This document shows positions 25,843 through 34,047 of a DNA stretch of 64,000 nucleotides, in pieces. Location: contig NZ_LDES01000065.1 in NCBI RefSeq assembly GCF_001015195.1, positions 20,380 to 84,379 of the forward strand, in the 5' to 3' direction. Every line of letters begins with the position of its first letter. Within the stretch, counting starts at the first letter, position 1. The translations under genes and the position numbers were made by a program. The notes under the pieces are model-generated. The model did no database searches. It worked only from the letters and a program-made list of their open reading frames with translations, and was not told the origin of the DNA. This DNA comes from Sphingomonas sp. Y57 (GTDB taxonomy: Bacteria > Pseudomonadota > Alphaproteobacteria > Sphingomonadales > Sphingomonadaceae).

Positions 25843-26161
25843 CGGGAGCGGCCTGGCTGCCCTGCTTGGCGCCGTCGTCGTGGCGACCTCGCTTTTTGCG
25901 GCGCCGCGCCTTACCCTGAAATCGACATCGGTCGAACTGCCCTATGACGAACTGGCCTACCCCGAGGGGCCGGGCGCCGAGGTGATGAACGCGAACTGCG
26001 CGTCGTGCCACTCGGCGAGCATGGTGCTGCTCCAGCCGAAATTGTCGCGCGAGCAATGGACAGGGATCGTTCGCAAGATGCGCGACGTCTACCGCGCACC
26101 CGTCGCCGATGAGGACGTCCCGGCGATCATCGATTATCTGGCCAGCTTATCTCCGAATTGA
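25835..26161 (+). CDS. SorB-like c-type cytochrome
   Basis: A 108-residue mono-heme cytochrome c. A signal/anchor segment (LAALLGAVVVATSLF) is followed by the heme motif CASCH and a methionine-bearing region with PEGPGAEVMN and LSREQWTGIVRKM. It overlaps the SorA-like gene by 8 nt. In known SorAB enzymes this subunit takes electrons from the molybdenum centre and passes them to the respiratory chain. Confidence 0.82.
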   Translation: MRSGSGLAALLGAVVVATSLFAAPRLTLKSTSVELPYDELAYPEGPGAEVMNANCASCHSASMVLLQPKLSREQWTGIVRKMRDVYRAPVADEDVPAIIDYLASLSPN

Positions 26162-26342
26162 CGCTCGATCGGCGCGCATCCTGCGCACCGAGGCGTCGAA
26201 CGAAGCCGGCCGGATTGCCGGGGTAGGGCGAGGGCTCGACCAGCTTTCCGTCGATTCCGACCTTGATCAGGTTCTCCAGCGTTTCCCGGAAAGATTTGGA
26301 CGGCCGGGCTGCCGTCGGATGGACCTGGGGCAGGTCTAACAC
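26127..26342 (-). pseudogene. short ORF or gene remnant antisense to sorB end
   Basis: A 71-codon minus-strand frame with coding-like codon choice over 26190-26310, giving SFRETLENLIKVGIDGKLVE followed by PSPYPGNPAGF. It overlaps the end of the cytochrome gene by 35 nt, has a GTG start with a poor ribosome site, and is very short. It may be the stub of a deleted gene or a small functional ORF. I cannot name a parent family. Confidence 0.3.
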
Positions 26343-26404
26343 GCCTTCTTTCAGTGTAAGGCGGGCAAGGGTCCCGGCGCGGGGCAGATTGGGAGTTGAC
26401 GGAA
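26162..26404. other. intergenic region before the TetR gene
   Basis: Apart from the short minus-strand frame just listed I see no gene. The TetR-type operator follows at 26405-26422. No clear terminator for the sulfite operon is visible. Confidence 0.4.
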
Positions 26405-26422
26405 AAATACACTCCTGTATTT
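26405..26422. promoter_or_regulatory. TetR operator 1 (AAATACA-N4-TGTATTT)
   Basis: A perfect 7-bp inverted repeat separated by CTCC, 35 bp upstream of the TetR gene start at 26458. An identical-arm repeat lies upstream of soxB. Probably the autoregulatory site of the TetR protein. Confidence 0.7.
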
Positions 26423-26457
26423 ATCGGCATGGTTCACCATCGCGGAGCGGGGATTTC

Positions 26458-27078
26458 GTGACGAAGCGAGCGGCACAGTCAAAGACCACCGGAAGGCGGT
26501 CCTGGGTGCGGACGCCGCCGCCCGAGCAGACCCCGTCGACCGAGGACTGGATCCGGCTGGCGCGCGAGGTGCTGATCAGCGAAGGAATCCTGGCAGTCAA
26601 GATCGACCGGCTCGCCAAGCTTGCCGGCGTCACACGCGGAGGCTTCTACTGGCGCTTCCAGAGCCGTGACGAACTGCTCGATGCACTGATCACCGACTGG
26701 CGTGACCGGAACACCACACCAATGCTGCAGGTTCTTCGCAGCGGTGCCTCTCCCAAGGAGCGCATGCGCGGCCTGGCCGAGCTCTATATCGAGGGGCGAG
26801 GTTTCAGTGAGGCTTATGACAGCGCCGTTCGCGCCTGGGCGGCGCTGTCGCCCCCGATCGCCGAGATCGTCCGCGCAGTCGACGGCATCCGCCTTGAGGC
26901 GCTCGAGGAGCTGTTTCGCGACGTGGGTTTCGATGCCGACGAGTCGATGATCCGGGCGCGCGTCACCTATTTCCACCAGGTGGGATATTACGCGATCGGC
27001 ATGCAGGAAACCGCGGCGGAGCGCTGGGCCCTTGTCGATCGCTACACCGACGTGCTGTTCACTAATCAATTGAAATAG
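26458..27078 (+). CDS. TetR-family transcriptional regulator
   Basis: A 206-residue TetR/AcrR-type repressor. The HTH is visible in LAKLAGVTRGGFYWRFQSRDELLDAL. A GTG at 26458 with GGGG 5 nt upstream is preferred; other in-frame starts run through the operator. It sits before soxB, and matching palindromes precede both genes, so it should repress itself and the sarcosine/C1 operon. The C-terminal effector domain is too divergent to name a ligand; a methylated amine or a derivative is the obvious candidate. Confidence 0.83.
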   Translation: MTKRAAQSKTTGRRSWVRTPPPEQTPSTEDWIRLAREVLISEGILAVKIDRLAKLAGVTRGGFYWRFQSRDELLDALITDWRDRNTTPMLQVLRSGASPKERMRGLAELYIEGRGFSEAYDSAVRAWAALSPPIAEIVRAVDGIRLEALEELFRDVGFDADESMIRARVTYFHQVGYYAIGMQETAAERWALVDRYTDVLFTNQLK

Positions 27079-27123
27079 AGACCGTTTTTTCGAGAAATTT
27101 TTGGTGCCATGTGCTTACCCAGG

Positions 27124-27141
27124 AAATACACGACTGTATTT
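27124..27141. promoter_or_regulatory. TetR operator 2 (AAATACA-N4-TGTATTT)
   Basis: The same 7-bp inverted repeat with spacer CGAC, only 13 bp before the soxB start at 27155. Binding here would overlap the promoter/ribosome-site region, consistent with repression of the sox-purU-folD operon. Confidence 0.7.
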
Positions 27142-27154
27142 GTGAGGGATGAAG

Positions 27155-28405
27155 ATGCGCTATTCGGCGTGGACAGTGTTCAGACAGGGGCTGGGCGGCC
27201 AGCGCGGCTGGAAACCGGCCTGGCGGTCGCCGGACCCGAAGCCGGACTATGACGTCATCGTCATCGGCGGCGGCGGCCATGGGCTCGCGACGGCTTACTA
27301 TCTGGCGAAGACCTACGGCATCCGCCGCGTCGCCGTGCTCGAGAAAGGCTGGATCGGCGGCGGCAATAGCGGCCGCAACACCACGGCGATCCGATCCAAT
27401 TACTATTATCGGGCCAGCGCGCGGATGTACGAACATTCGCTCAAGCTCTACGAAGGCCTGTCGAAAGAGCTGAATTACAACGTGATGTTCAGCCAGCGCG
27501 GCATGATCTCGTTGGCGCACAGCCTGCACGATGTCGAACTGGCGCACCGGCAGGCCGGCGCAATGCGGCTGAACGGCGTGGATGCGGACTTCCTGTCACC
27601 GGCCGAGATCGGTCGGCGGGTGCCCATCCTGGACGTGTCGCCAGGCGCGCGCTTCCCGGTGTTTGGCGGGCTGCTCCAGAAGCGGGCGGGCACGGCGCGG
27701 CACGATGCCGTGGTGTGGGGCTATGCGCGTGCCGCCGATGCGCTGGGCGTCGACATCATCCAGAACTGCGAGGTGACGGGCTTCCGTCGCGGCGCCGACG
27801 GGGCGGTAACCGGCGTGGAAACCTCGCGCGGGCCGATCGCGGCGACGCGGATCGGTGTCGCGGTGGCAGGCCATTCGAGCCGGCTTGCCGAGATGGCGGG
27901 CTTCCGCCTGCCGATCACCAGCTACGCGTTGCAGGCCTTCGTCTCCGAACCGCTCAAGCCCGTCCTCGACACCGTCGTCCTGTCGCCCGCGACCGGCGTC
28001 TATATGAGCCAGTCCGACAAGGGCGGCCTCGTCATCGGCGGCGGACTCGACCTCTATCCGTCCTATGCGCAGCGGGGCAACATGCCGGTGATGCGCAATG
28101 TCCTGGGGGCGGTTGCGGCGCAATATCCTGCGCTCGGTCGGGTGCGACTGCTGCGGCAATGGGCGGGGATAGTGGATGTCGTCCCCGACAGCAGCCCGAT
28201 CATCGGCGCGTCGCCGGTGCCGGGCCTGTTCCTGGACTGCGGCTGGGGAACGGGCGGGTTCAAGGCGATCCCGGTCGGCGGGACCATGCTGGCGCACCAG
28301 CTGGCCACGCTGGCGCCTCATCCGCTGGCTGAGCCCTTCTCACTCGAACGCTTCACCACCGGCGCGCTCATCGACGAAGCCGCCGGTTCCGGCATCGCGC
28401 ACTGA
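27155..28405 (+). CDS. soxB: heterotetrameric sarcosine oxidase, beta subunit
   Basis: A 416-residue FAD/FMN-binding beta subunit of heterotetrameric sarcosine oxidase, which demethylates sarcosine to glycine. The dinucleotide-binding motif VIVIGGGGHGLATAYYLAK is followed by LEKGWIGGGNSGRNTT. The covalent FMN histidine of this family lies in GTARHDAV (residue about 183). ATG at 27155 has GAGG 7 nt upstream; the ATG at 27149 is too close to it. It leads soxB-D-A-G, all tightly spaced. Confidence 0.93.
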   Translation: MRYSAWTVFRQGLGGQRGWKPAWRSPDPKPDYDVIVIGGGGHGLATAYYLAKTYGIRRVAVLEKGWIGGGNSGRNTTAIRSNYYYRASARMYEHSLKLYEGLSKELNYNVMFSQRGMISLAHSLHDVELAHRQAGAMRLNGVDADFLSPAEIGRRVPILDVSPGARFPVFGGLLQKRAGTARHDAVVWGYARAADALGVDIIQNCEVTGFRRGADGAVTGVETSRGPIAATRIGVAVAGHSSRLAEMAGFRLPITSYALQAFVSEPLKPVLDTVVLSPATGVYMSQSDKGGLVIGGGLDLYPSYAQRGNMPVMRNVLGAVAAQYPALGRVRLLRQWAGIVDVVPDSSPIIGASPVPGLFLDCGWGTGGFKAIPVGGTMLAHQLATLAPHPLAEPFSLERFTTGALIDEAAGSGIAH

Positions 28406-28414
28406 GGATCGATC

Positions 28415-28711
28415 ATGCTGCAAATCTCCTGTCCCTGGTGCGGCCCTCGCGACGAGATCGAATTCCGCTGCGGCGGTCAGAGCCACGTCATCCGCCCCGG
28501 ACCCCCCGAGCAGGTCGATGACGAGACCTGGGGCCGCTATCTGAGCGAGAAGATCAACCCGCGCGGCGAGCATCTCGAACGCTGGCTGCACGCGGCCGGC
28601 TGCCGCCGCTGGTTCAACATCGCCCGTGATACTGCGACGCACCGAATCCGGGCCGTCTATCATATGGTCGAACAGCCGCCTGCGGTTGGCGACGAAGGGG
28701 ACGTCCGATGA
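28415..28711 (+). CDS. soxD: heterotetrameric sarcosine oxidase, delta subunit
   Basis: A 98-residue zinc-binding delta subunit. The four known zinc ligands are present at exactly the expected positions, Cys6, Cys9, His59 and Cys63 (CPWCG and HAAGC). GAGG lies upstream of the ATG. The stop overlaps the soxA start as ATGA, so translation is coupled. The subunit stabilises the SoxABDG complex. Confidence 0.92.
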   Translation: MLQISCPWCGPRDEIEFRCGGQSHVIRPGPPEQVDDETWGRYLSEKINPRGEHLERWLHAAGCRRWFNIARDTATHRIRAVYHMVEQPPAVGDEGDVR

Positions 28712-31626
28712 GCCAGCGCTTTCGCCTTGCCGCCGGCGGCCTCGTGGACCGAAGCCGGCCGCTGTCCTTTCGTTTCGAAGGGCGCACCTATCGCGGCTAT
28801 GCCGGAGACACGCTCGCTTCCGCGCTGCTCGCGAACGGGGTTCGCCTGGTCGGCCGGTCGTTCAAATACCACCGTCCGCGCGGGATATTGGGCTTTGGGC
28901 CCGAGGAATCCAACGCGCTGATGCAGCTTGGCACCGGCGCGCGCACCGCGCCCAACCTGCGCGCGACGGAAATCAGGCTGCACGACGGGCTGGAGGCGAA
29001 GGCGGTCAATTGCTGGCCGAACGTCCGTTTCGACATCGGCGGCGTGAACAATCTGCTGTCCCGCTTTTTGGCGGCGGGTTTCTACTACAAGACTTTCATG
29101 TGGCCGCACTGGCACGTCTATGAAGGTGCGATCCGCCGGGCGGCGGGGCTTGGCAAGGCGCCGACCGCGCCCGATCCGGACCGCTACGAAAACCGCTTCG
29201 CCCATTGCGACGTGCTGGTGGTCGGTTCGGGACCGGCGGGCCTCGCGGCGGCGCGGGCGGCGGCGGGCGGCGGCGCCCGGGTGATCCTTGCCGAACAGGA
29301 TCATGTACTGGGCGGACGGCTGCGCTGGGACGGCGGCGAGGTCGACGGCCTGGCCGGAGACCGCTGGGTCGACGAGACGATCGCGGCTCTCGCGGCGATG
29401 CCGAACGTCCGGATCCTGCCGAATACCGCCGTCACCGGCTATTTCGACCATGATGCACTCGCGATGATCGAGACGGTGGCGGGCGACGACCCCGCCGCAC
29501 CTGCGCATCTGCCGCGCTACCGGCAATGGCAGGTGCGGGCGGGCAGGGTGGTCCTGGCCACCGGCGCGATCGAACGGCCGCTGGTATTTCCGGGCAACGA
29601 CAGGCCCGGCGTGATGCTGGCGAGCGCCGTGCGCCACTATCTCGCCCGTTATGCCGTCCGTCCAGGCGATCGGGCCGTGGTCTTCACCAATAATGACGAG
29701 GCCTATCGGACGGCGGTCGCCTTGGAGGCAGCGGGCGGCACGGTAGTGGCGCTGGTCGATACGCGCGGAGACATCGATCCGGCGCTCGCAGCCTCGATCG
29801 AGGCGCTCGGTATCCGGCTGTTGCGCGGCTCCGCAGTCGTGACAACGCAGGGGGCGAAGACGCTGCGCGGCGTGACGATACGCCAGGCGGATGGCACCCA
29901 GCTGCGCCTGGCCTGCGATCTGCTGGCGATGTCGGGCGGCTGCAACCCCAATGTCAGCCTCTTTTCCCAGTCGGGCGGGCGTCTTGCCTATGACGAGGAT
30001 CTGGTCGCCTTTCGTCCTGCCCAGTCGGCACAGAACGAAACTTCGGTCGGCGCCGCCGCGGGATTGCGGACGTTGGGGGAGGCCTTGGCGAGCGGCCATG
30101 CCGCCGGAGCGGGCGACGGCATCGCGCCGCGCGCGACCGACGCGCATCAGGCGGCGGCCGTCACCGCCTGCTGGCGGATCGATGCGCCAGGCAAGGCCTT
30201 CGTCGACATGCAGAACGACGTCAGCGCCGACGATATCGGTCTCGCCGCGCGCGAGAGCTTCCGCTCGGTCGAGCATCTCAAGCGCTACACCACGCTCGGC
30301 ATGGCGTCGGACCAGGGCAAGACCTCCAACGTCAATGCGCTGGCCATCATGGCCGGATTGACCGGGCAGGGCATTGCCGAGACCGGCACGACCCGCTTTC
30401 GCTTCCCCTTCGTGCCGGTCGCACTGGGCGCCTTCGCGGGACGTGCCCATGGCGAGTTGTTGCGCCCGCTGCGGCGACTGGCGCTGCACGACCGCCATGT
30501 CGCGCTTGGCGCAATCATGGAGGACTATGGCTGGCTTCGCCCATCGGCCTATCCGCGTGCCGGGGAAAGCCGCTTCGGGGCCGAACAACGCGAGGCCCGC
30601 GCAGTGCGCGACGGGGTCGGCATCTTCGACGGTTCGCCGCTCGGCAAGATCGAGGTGCGCGGGCCCGACGCGGCGAAGCTGCTCGACTTCGTCTATGCCA
30701 GTACGATGTCGACGCTGAAGGTCGGCAAGGTCCGCTACGGGCTGATGCTCAACGAACTGGGCGTGGTCATCGACGACGGCGTCTGCGCGCGGCTGGGTGA
30801 CGATCATTTCCTGGTGGGCGCGTCGAGTGCGGGCGCGGACCGGATCGCGGCCTGGCTGGAGGAATGGCTCCAGTGCGAGTTCGTCGACCATGACGTGCTC
30901 GTCGCGCCGGTGACGACGAGCTGGTCGGTGGTGACGCTCACCGGTCCCCGTGCCCGAGACCTGCTGGCCGAGGCGGGGACGAGTTTTCCGCTGGGGGCCG
31001 AGGCCTTCCCGCATATGAGCTTCCAGGAGGGCACCGTCGCGGGAATCGAGGCGCGGGTGATGCGGGTAAGCTACACCGGCGAGACCTCTTACGAGATCAA
31101 TGTGCCGACCGGTCGCACCGCCGAGCTCTGGGACGCGCTGATGCACCTCGGCGGCCGCTACGGGCTGACCCCGATCGGCATCGACGCCTGGAACCTGCTG
31201 CGTCTCGAAAAGGGCTATCTGCATGTCGGCGCTGACACCGACGGCACCACCACCCCGCTCAACCTCGGCTGGGACCATGTCATGCGCCGCAAGGGCGATT
31301 TCGTCGGCAAGCGTTCGCTGATGCTCGCGCTCCATCAGGACCCCAGGCGTCTCCAGCTCGTCGGGCTGCGCGCCGACGGCGCCGATCCGCTGCCGATCGG
31401 CGCGCATCTGGTGCGTGGCGAGGGAGCGGACCGTGCAAGCGACGGTTTCGTCACGTCGAGCGCGTACAGTCCGACATTCGGCCAGGGCGTCGCACTGGCG
31501 CTGGTCCATGGCGGCACTGGCCGGATCGGCGAGGCCGTCGTCCTCGAACATGAAGACCAGAGGCTGACCGCCACGATCGTCCAACCGACTCTCTACGATC
31601 CCGAAGGAGCCCGGCTCAATGGCTGA
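28708..31626 (+). CDS. soxA: heterotetrameric sarcosine oxidase, alpha subunit
   Basis: A 972-residue alpha subunit. Domains in order: an N-terminal ferredoxin-like fold (FEGRTYRGYAGDTLASALLA, residues about 15-100), an NAD-binding pyridine-nucleotide domain starting at VLVVGSGPAGLAAA (about 170-440), and a C-terminal GcvT-type tetrahydrofolate-binding domain (about 590-965). In this enzyme the sarcosine methyl group is captured on THF as 5,10-methylene-THF, which matches the downstream purU and folD. Overlaps soxD by 4 nt and soxG by 8 nt. Confidence 0.92.
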   Translation: MSQRFRLAAGGLVDRSRPLSFRFEGRTYRGYAGDTLASALLANGVRLVGRSFKYHRPRGILGFGPEESNALMQLGTGARTAPNLRATEIRLHDGLEAKAVNCWPNVRFDIGGVNNLLSRFLAAGFYYKTFMWPHWHVYEGAIRRAAGLGKAPTAPDPDRYENRFAHCDVLVVGSGPAGLAAARAAAGGGARVILAEQDHVLGGRLRWDGGEVDGLAGDRWVDETIAALAAMPNVRILPNTAVTGYFDHDALAMIETVAGDDPAAPAHLPRYRQWQVRAGRVVLATGAIERPLVFPGNDRPGVMLASAVRHYLARYAVRPGDRAVVFTNNDEAYRTAVALEAAGGTVVALVDTRGDIDPALAASIEALGIRLLRGSAVVTTQGAKTLRGVTIRQADGTQLRLACDLLAMSGGCNPNVSLFSQSGGRLAYDEDLVAFRPAQSAQNETSVGAAAGLRTLGEALASGHAAGAGDGIAPRATDAHQAAAVTACWRIDAPGKAFVDMQNDVSADDIGLAARESFRSVEHLKRYTTLGMASDQGKTSNVNALAIMAGLTGQGIAETGTTRFRFPFVPVALGAFAGRAHGELLRPLRRLALHDRHVALGAIMEDYGWLRPSAYPRAGESRFGAEQREARAVRDGVGIFDGSPLGKIEVRGPDAAKLLDFVYASTMSTLKVGKVRYGLMLNELGVVIDDGVCARLGDDHFLVGASSAGADRIAAWLEEWLQCEFVDHDVLVAPVTTSWSVVTLTGPRARDLLAEAGTSFPLGAEAFPHMSFQEGTVAGIEARVMRVSYTGETSYEINVPTGRTAELWDALMHLGGRYGLTPIGIDAWNLLRLEKGYLHVGADTDGTTTPLNLGWDHVMRRKGDFVGKRSLMLALHQDPRRLQLVGLRADGADPLPIGAHLVRGEGADRASDGFVTSSAYSPTFGQGVALALVHGGTGRIGEAVVLEHEDQRLTATIVQPTLYDPEGARLNG

Positions 31627-32149
31627 TATCTGGCAAGCGAGAGCCGCGACCGTTGCGGTGCGGGAGTGCATCGCGGGGCCGATCACCACCCTGCGACTGC
31701 GTCATCCCTCGGCGGATGACCTGGCGCGGATCGGCACGCTGATCGGTACGGTGCTGCCGACCGTCCCGAACCGTATCGCCGACGGAGCGGTACGGGCGAT
31801 CTGGATCGGTCCGGACGAGTGGCTGATCCTCGGCGAGACCGCGTCCAACGCGGCGATCGAGGCGGCGGCGACCGACGCCGCGGCGGCACTGTGCGTCAGT
31901 GTCGGCGACGGACGCTGTACGTTCGAGGCAACCGGCCCCGACGCCGCTGAACTGCTCGCAAAGGCGACATCGATCGACCTGCATCCGACTGCCTTCACCG
32001 GGGAGATGTCGGCGATGACGCTGTTCGCGCAGGTTAACGCGATCATCGATCGGCCGCCGGGCCTGGATGGCTTTCGGCTGATCTTCGACATCAGCGTTCG
32101 CGACTATCTCCGGGACTGGTTCGGCGACGCTATCGTCGAGTTCGGCTGA
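31619..32149 (+). CDS. soxG: heterotetrameric sarcosine oxidase, gamma subunit
   Basis: A 176-residue gamma subunit of the sarcosine oxidase complex, weakly related to GcvT domains. Landmarks are [23 protein letters not shown] and [25 protein letters not shown] lies before the ATG, and it overlaps soxA by 8 nt. Completes the four-subunit enzyme. Confidence 0.88.
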   Translation: MADIWQARAATVAVRECIAGPITTLRLRHPSADDLARIGTLIGTVLPTVPNRIADGAVRAIWIGPDEWLILGETASNAAIEAAATDAAAALCVSVGDGRCTFEATGPDAAELLAKATSIDLHPTAFTGEMSAMTLFAQVNAIIDRPPGLDGFRLIFDISVRDYLRDWFGDAIVEFG

Positions 32150-32201
32150 GCCGCGCAGCTTCGTCGCCTTCTTCCCATCATCCTTACATCGAAGGGTTGC
32201 C

Positions 32202-33053
32202 ATGACCGCCGCCTATGTCCTGACTCTGTCCTGCCCCGATCAGCCGGGGATCGTCACCCGCGTCACCGCGGAACTGTACAGCTATCGCGCCAACATCGTC
32301 GAAGCCGCCCAGTTCGAGGACAGGGAGACCGATCGCTTCTTCATGCGCGTGGTGTTCACGGTACCGGAGGGGGTGGCATTGGAGATGGTGCGCGACACCT
32401 TCACCCCCGTCGCCCGCCATTATGACATGCATTGGGCGATCCGCCCGCGCGACCAGCGGCGCAAGGTGCTTCTGCTCGCATCGAAGTTCGACCATTGCCT
32501 GGTCGACCTGCTCTACCGCAACCGCATCGGAGAGCTGAACATGGAGGTCGTCGGGATCGTCTCCAACCACCCCCGCGAGACCTATGGCGATCTCGGCGAC
32601 GCGCCCTTCCATCATTTCCCCATCACCCGCGACACCAAGCCGGAGCAGGAGGCGCGCATCAAGGCCGTGGTGAATGACACGGGTGCCGAACTGATCGTGC
32701 TCGCCCGCTACATGCAGATATTGTCGGACGACCTCGCCGCCTTCCTGTCGGGCCGCTGCATCAACATCCATCACAGCTTCCTGCCCGGCTTCAAGGGGGC
32801 CAAGCCTTATCACCAGGCGCATGCGCGCGGCGTCAAGATGATCGGGGCGACCGCTCACTACGTGACGGCCGACCTCGACGAGGGCCCGATCATCGCGCAG
32901 GACGTCGAGCAGATCAGCCACGCGGATTCGCCGGAGGCGCTGGTGCGCAAGGGCCGCGACATCGAACGCCGCGTGCTCGCGCGCGCCGTGCGCAGCCATC
33001 TGGACGATAGGGTGCTGATGAACGGCACCAAGACAGTCGTCTTCCCGGATTGA
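32202..33053 (+). CDS. purU: formyltetrahydrofolate deformylase
   Basis: A 283-residue PurU, which hydrolyses 10-formyl-THF to THF and formate. An N-terminal ACT domain ([20 protein letters not shown]) is followed by a formyltransferase-like domain with [20 protein letters not shown] and the catalytic segment [17 protein letters not shown]. It follows soxG by 52 nt and overlaps folD. In sarcosine and betaine degraders this enzyme regenerates THF from the methyl groups released. Confidence 0.92.
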   Translation: MTAAYVLTLSCPDQPGIVTRVTAELYSYRANIVEAAQFEDRETDRFFMRVVFTVPEGVALEMVRDTFTPVARHYDMHWAIRPRDQRRKVLLLASKFDHCLVDLLYRNRIGELNMEVVGIVSNHPRETYGDLGDAPFHHFPITRDTKPEQEARIKAVVNDTGAELIVLARYMQILSDDLAAFLSGRCINIHHSFLPGFKGAKPYHQAHARGVKMIGATAHYVTADLDEGPIIAQDVEQISHADSPEALVRKGRDIERRVLARAVRSHLDDRVLMNGTKTVVFPD

Positions 33054-33055
33054 GC

Positions 33056-33943
33056 ATGGCGGGCATCATCGACGGGAAGGCGATCGCGGAGACGATCCGG
33101 GCCGACGTAGCGGCCGGCGTCGCGGCGCTGACGGCGGCGGGCGGCGCCGTCCCGGGGCTGGCGGTGGTGCTGGTCGGCGACGACCCCGCCAGCCTGGTCT
33201 ATGTCGGCCGCAAGATCGCGCAGACGAGACAGGCGGGCATCCGGTCGTTCGAACATCGGCTGCCGGCGGAGACGGGCGAGGAGGAACTGCTCGGCCTGAT
33301 CGAGCGGCTCAACCGCGATGACGAAGTCCACGGTATACTCGTCCAGCTTCCGCTGCCTCCTCAAATCCGGGCCGAGCGGGTGCTCGACGCGATCGACCCG
33401 ATCAAGGACGTCGACGGCTTCCATCCCGTCAATGTAGGCCGGCTGTCGATCGGCACCGACGGGCTCGTGCCATGCACCCCGCTCGGCTGCATGCTGCTGC
33501 TGGAGACCGTGATTGACGATTTCCGGGGGCTGAAGGCGGTCGTCATCGGCAAGTCGAACATCGTCGGCAAGCCGGTGGCGATGCTCCTGCTCGAACGCGA
33601 ATGCACGGTGACGGTCACGCATATCCTGACCCGCAACCTGCCCGATATCGTTCGCACCGCCGACATCGTCGTGGTCGCGGCCGGCAGTCCGGGGCTCGTG
33701 CGTGGCGAGTGGGTCAAGCCCGGCGCGGTGGTGATCGACGTGGGGATCAATCGTGTCGGCGAGCCGGGCAAGGGCGGCCGGCTGGTCGGTGACGCCGCCT
33801 TCGAGGAGCTGGGCCATGCGAGGGCGATCACGCCGGTTCCGGGTGGGGTAGGCCCGATGACGGTCGCATGCTTGCTGCGCAACACTCTGCTCGCGGCGCG
33901 CAAGCAGCAGGGGGCGGACGCTTCGCCTAAAAAAGGCGCCTGA
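33056..33943 (+). CDS. folD: bifunctional methylene-THF dehydrogenase/cyclohydrolase
   Basis: A 295-residue FolD that converts 5,10-methylene-THF to 10-formyl-THF. Visible are [15 protein letters not shown] near the active-site Lys, [10 protein letters not shown], the [14 protein letters not shown] segment, [12 protein letters not shown] and the C-terminal [11 protein letters not shown]. The ATG at 33056 begins just after the purU stop; a TTG at 33050 is less likely. With sox and purU it forms a methyl-to-formate route. Another folD for biosynthesis may exist elsewhere in the genome. Confidence 0.93.
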   Translation: MAGIIDGKAIAETIRADVAAGVAALTAAGGAVPGLAVVLVGDDPASLVYVGRKIAQTRQAGIRSFEHRLPAETGEEELLGLIERLNRDDEVHGILVQLPLPPQIRAERVLDAIDPIKDVDGFHPVNVGRLSIGTDGLVPCTPLGCMLLLETVIDDFRGLKAVVIGKSNIVGKPVAMLLLERECTVTVTHILTRNLPDIVRTADIVVVAAGSPGLVRGEWVKPGAVVIDVGINRVGEPGKGGRLVGDAAFEELGHARAITPVPGGVGPMTVACLLRNTLLAARKQQGADASPKKGA

Positions 33944-34047
33944 ACGCCTCTGGCTCCCCGTTCACATCGGATTATGCCTCACCCGGAACAGGCCTGCAGC
34001 AGAGCAGGATGAATATCGGTTCCCGTGGGAGGTTGGACGTTCGGGTG

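Noticed and set aside
28660-31689. 1009-codon minus-strand frame opposite soxA
   Set aside because: Long only because of GC bias; soxA has all expected domains and operon overlaps.
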